Shown here piece by piece: positions 32,925 through 34,156 of a stretch of 34,156 nt of DNA. Origin of the DNA: Sphingomonadaceae bacterium (lineage in GTDB: Bacteria > Pseudomonadota > Alphaproteobacteria > Sphingomonadales > Sphingomonadaceae). The DNA lies in assembly GCA_013001755.1 (NCBI GenBank), contig JABDLY010000031.1, positions 1-34,156 of the forward strand, written 5' to 3'. Each line of letters opens with the position of its first letter. Position 1 is the stretch's first letter. A program made the translations under genes and the position numbers. The notes beneath the pieces are model-generated. The model saw nothing but the letters and a program-made list of their open reading frames with translations. It was not told the origin of the DNA and did not search any database.

Positions 32925-33074
32925 TTACCGGCCCACTTTGGTGCCGCAGATAACACCGAAAACGAAAGTCGCGACAAGCGCCAGCTGGACCATTCCGCGC
33001 GGATCGGCATAGCCGAGTATGTCTTCGCCAAATGCGAACAATCCGACAAACATTGCAAGTGCGAGGGCAGCCAT
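32925..33074 (-). CDS. Small (49-residue) membrane protein
   Basis: Reading the minus strand gives MAALALAMFVGLFAFGEDIL, then GYADPRGMVQLALVATFVFGVICGTKVGR and a TAA. There are two hydrophobic segments around a short polar turn. TAGGAAGTAATCCAA precedes the ATG at 33074 and serves as a plausible ribosome-binding site. It lies alone in the 367-base gap between the Slam and TetR genes, convergent with Slam. No family is recognised. A plus-strand frame over the same bases is much less protein-like. Confidence 0.6.
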   Translation of the reverse strand: MAALALAMFVGLFAFGEDILGYADPRGMVQLALVATFVFGVICGTKVGR

Positions 33075-33204
33075 TTGGATTACTTCCTACAGTGCGCGGT
33101 TTACGCCGAATCAGCGCAACCCCTGCAATCCTAATCGGCACTGGTTGCGTTCGCGTTAAACATCGCGAACGCGACGCCGCACATCGGCAAGCAACGCATT
33201 TTGC

Positions 33205-33231
33205 TTGACAGATAGTTGATTGATCATTCAA
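33205..33231 (+). promoter_or_regulatory. Promoter -35 box and TetR-type operator
   Basis: TTGACA (33205-33210) is followed by TTGATTGATCATTCAA (33216-33231), a 16-base dyad centred on TGATCA with one mismatched pair. It lies 35-50 bases before the TetR gene, as expected for autoregulation. No clear -10 can be assigned. Confidence 0.6.
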
Positions 33232-33265
33232 CCAAGAACCGAATGATGTTAGGAGCAAGCCCGTC

Positions 33266-33865
33266 ATGAACGCGGACACACGCAACAGGATCGTCGAAGC
33301 GGCAAAAGAGCTATTCTGGCAAAAGGGCTATAATTCGACCTCTATCGCCGACATATTGAGCCGGACCCAAGTCCATAGCGGCAGCCTCTATCACTTTTTC
33401 CCCGGAAAACAGGATCTGCTTATCGGCGTGCTCGAATCGCACAGCGAGCGCATCGGTCCCGACCTGCTCGATTACGCCTGGCAGGGCATCGACGATCCGA
33501 TCGACAAAATTTTCGCGCTGCTCGGCGGCTATCGAACGGCGTTGCTGACGACCGAATGCAGCTTCGGCTGCCCGATCGGCAGCCTCGCGCTCGAACTGCA
33601 CGAGCCCGACCCCAAAGTCCGCGCGCTGATGGCCGAAAATTTCGACAACTGGACGCGCGCGATCGAGGGCTGTCTCGAAGACGCCGCCGACAGGCTCCCC
33701 CCCGACACCGACCGCAGGGCGCTCGCCGAATTCGTGCTGACGACGATGGAGGGCGCGGTGATGCAATGCCGCACGCAGCGCGACATCGGCTTTTTCGATC
33801 GCAGCATCGCGATGCTGCGTAAGCATATCGACATGCTGATGGCGGGAGTGACTGCCGACGCCTGA
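33266..33865 (+). CDS. TetR/AcrR-family transcriptional regulator
   Basis: This 199-residue regulator has the TetR DNA-binding domain at residues 5-52: RNRIVEAAKELFWQKGYNSTSIADILSRTQVHSGSLYHFFPGKQDLL. The C-terminal ligand domain has TTECSFGCPIGSLALEL, typical of members that sense small electrophiles or hydrophobic ligands, with Cys98 and Cys102. GTTAGGAGCAAGCCCGTC precedes the ATG at 33266. It is followed after 26 bases by a DUF1761 membrane protein on the same strand, which it may control. A palindrome lies upstream. Confidence 0.92.
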   Translation: MNADTRNRIVEAAKELFWQKGYNSTSIADILSRTQVHSGSLYHFFPGKQDLLIGVLESHSERIGPDLLDYAWQGIDDPIDKIFALLGGYRTALLTTECSFGCPIGSLALELHEPDPKVRALMAENFDNWTRAIEGCLEDAADRLPPDTDRRALAEFVLTTMEGAVMQCRTQRDIGFFDRSIAMLRKHIDMLMAGVTADA

Positions 33866-33891
33866 GATATCTAAAACAGGGAGAATCCAAG

Positions 33892-34156
33892 ATGGACATC
33901 AATTATCTTGCCGTAATCGCGGCCGCGCTTTCGGCATTCCTGCTCGGCGGTATCTGGTACGGACCGCTTTTCGGCCGCAAATGGCGCGAACTGAATGAAA
34001 TATGGGACGACGAAAAGCAGGAGGGCCATCCGGCCCGCGTATTTGGCGGTGCCTTCGTATTCTCGCTGATTTCGGCTTTCGTATTCGCGATGTTTCTCGG
34101 ACGCGGCGTCGAGCTCGGCTTTGCGATAGGCGTCGGCTTTGCGGCCGGTTTCGCTT
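33892..34156 (+). CDS. DUF1761 family membrane protein (partial, runs off the window)
   Basis: The first 88 codons read MDINYLAVIAAALSAFLLGGIWYGPLFGRKW, then RVFGGAFVFSLISAFVFAMFLG and VELGFAIGVGFAAGFA. Helices near residues 5-25, 50-70 and 73-88 with the GGIWYGPLFGRKW turn match the DUF1761 family of small inner-membrane proteins, whose function is not known. AGGGAGAATCCAAG precedes the ATG. It is cut off by the right edge. It probably shares a transcript with the TetR regulator 26 bases upstream. Confidence 0.82.
   Translation, partial: MDINYLAVIAAALSAFLLGGIWYGPLFGRKWRELNEIWDDEKQEGHPARVFGGAFVFSLISAFVFAMFLGRGVELGFAIGVGFAAGFA

Noticed and set aside
32913-33134. 73-residue plus-strand frame downstream of Slam
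   Set aside because: The minus-strand 49-residue frame on the same bases has hydrophobic segments and a ribosome-binding site; the plus frame has neither.

Overview
The window is about 34 kb of GC-rich (mid-60s percent, judged by eye) chromosomal DNA that reads like a member of the alphaproteobacterial order Sphingomonadales. The basis is gene content and style: many ATGA-coupled gene pairs, a PhaR-type PHA regulator, a tonB-exbB-exbD-exbD cluster, a Slam/TbpB-like pair, and CCCCTCCCGC-type palindromic repeats and long CGTCATTACGAG-type inverted repeats between genes. Genus cannot be fixed from this stretch. I see no rRNA or tRNA gene, insertion sequence, prophage or CRISPR array. It is mostly ordinary core chromosome with a few accessory insertions.

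Layout. 1-1990: end of the ATP synthase operon (atpG end, atpD, atpC), with a palindromic repeat unit between atpD and atpC. 2038-2129: a second type of long inverted repeat. 2309-3838: a lone CpaF-type pilus ATPase. 3848-6909: a polyhydroxyalkanoate (PHA) region with a small membrane protein, phaR, a divergent PhaC-like hydrolase and a thiolase. 6996-9993: an exported protein of unknown function, then a lipoprotein alpha/beta hydrolase coupled to kynureninase, which suggests tryptophan/kynurenine breakdown. 10018-11235: intracellular PHA depolymerase (phaZ), sharing a promoter motif with phaR. 11368-13337: an MsbA-like ABC exporter and a possible small exported protein, closed by a bidirectional terminator. 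13435-15976: a tonB-exbB-exbD-exbD operon on the minus strand, preceded by a perfect palindrome.

16188-18141: an exported protein of unknown function converging on a folate pair (a pteridine-reductase-like SDR and folB). 18209-21128: GNAT acetyltransferase, DUF1285 protein, Nudix CoA pyrophosphatase and CCA-adding enzyme, the last three coupled by ATGA overlaps. 21206-22113: ECF sigma factor coupled to a DUF6768-type membrane protein. 22117-23414: HxlR regulator divergent from pirin. 23486-24063: yefM-yoeB toxin-antitoxin operon with a three-site operator, downstream of parC (24071-26353). 26462-28090: membrane-anchored glutamate-synthase-like protein, converging on a calcium/sodium antiporter. 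29274-30053: purC.

30146-32898: the most interesting locus, a TbpB-like surface lipoprotein followed by a Slam (DUF560) outer-membrane translocator, i.e. a predicted type XI secretion pair. The ribosome-binding site of the lipoprotein lies in a 9-bp hairpin. 32925-34156: a tiny membrane protein, a TetR regulator with a palindromic operator, and the start of a DUF1761 membrane protein that runs off the window.

How the parts could work together: PhaR, the PhaC-like enzyme, thiolase and PhaZ form a carbon-storage regulon, with phaR and phaZ sharing a TTGC-NN-TGCA motif. TonB/ExbB/ExbD supplies energy for outer-membrane uptake, and the Slam/lipoprotein pair displays a possible ligand-binding lipoprotein at the surface, although no TonB-dependent receptor is present in the window.
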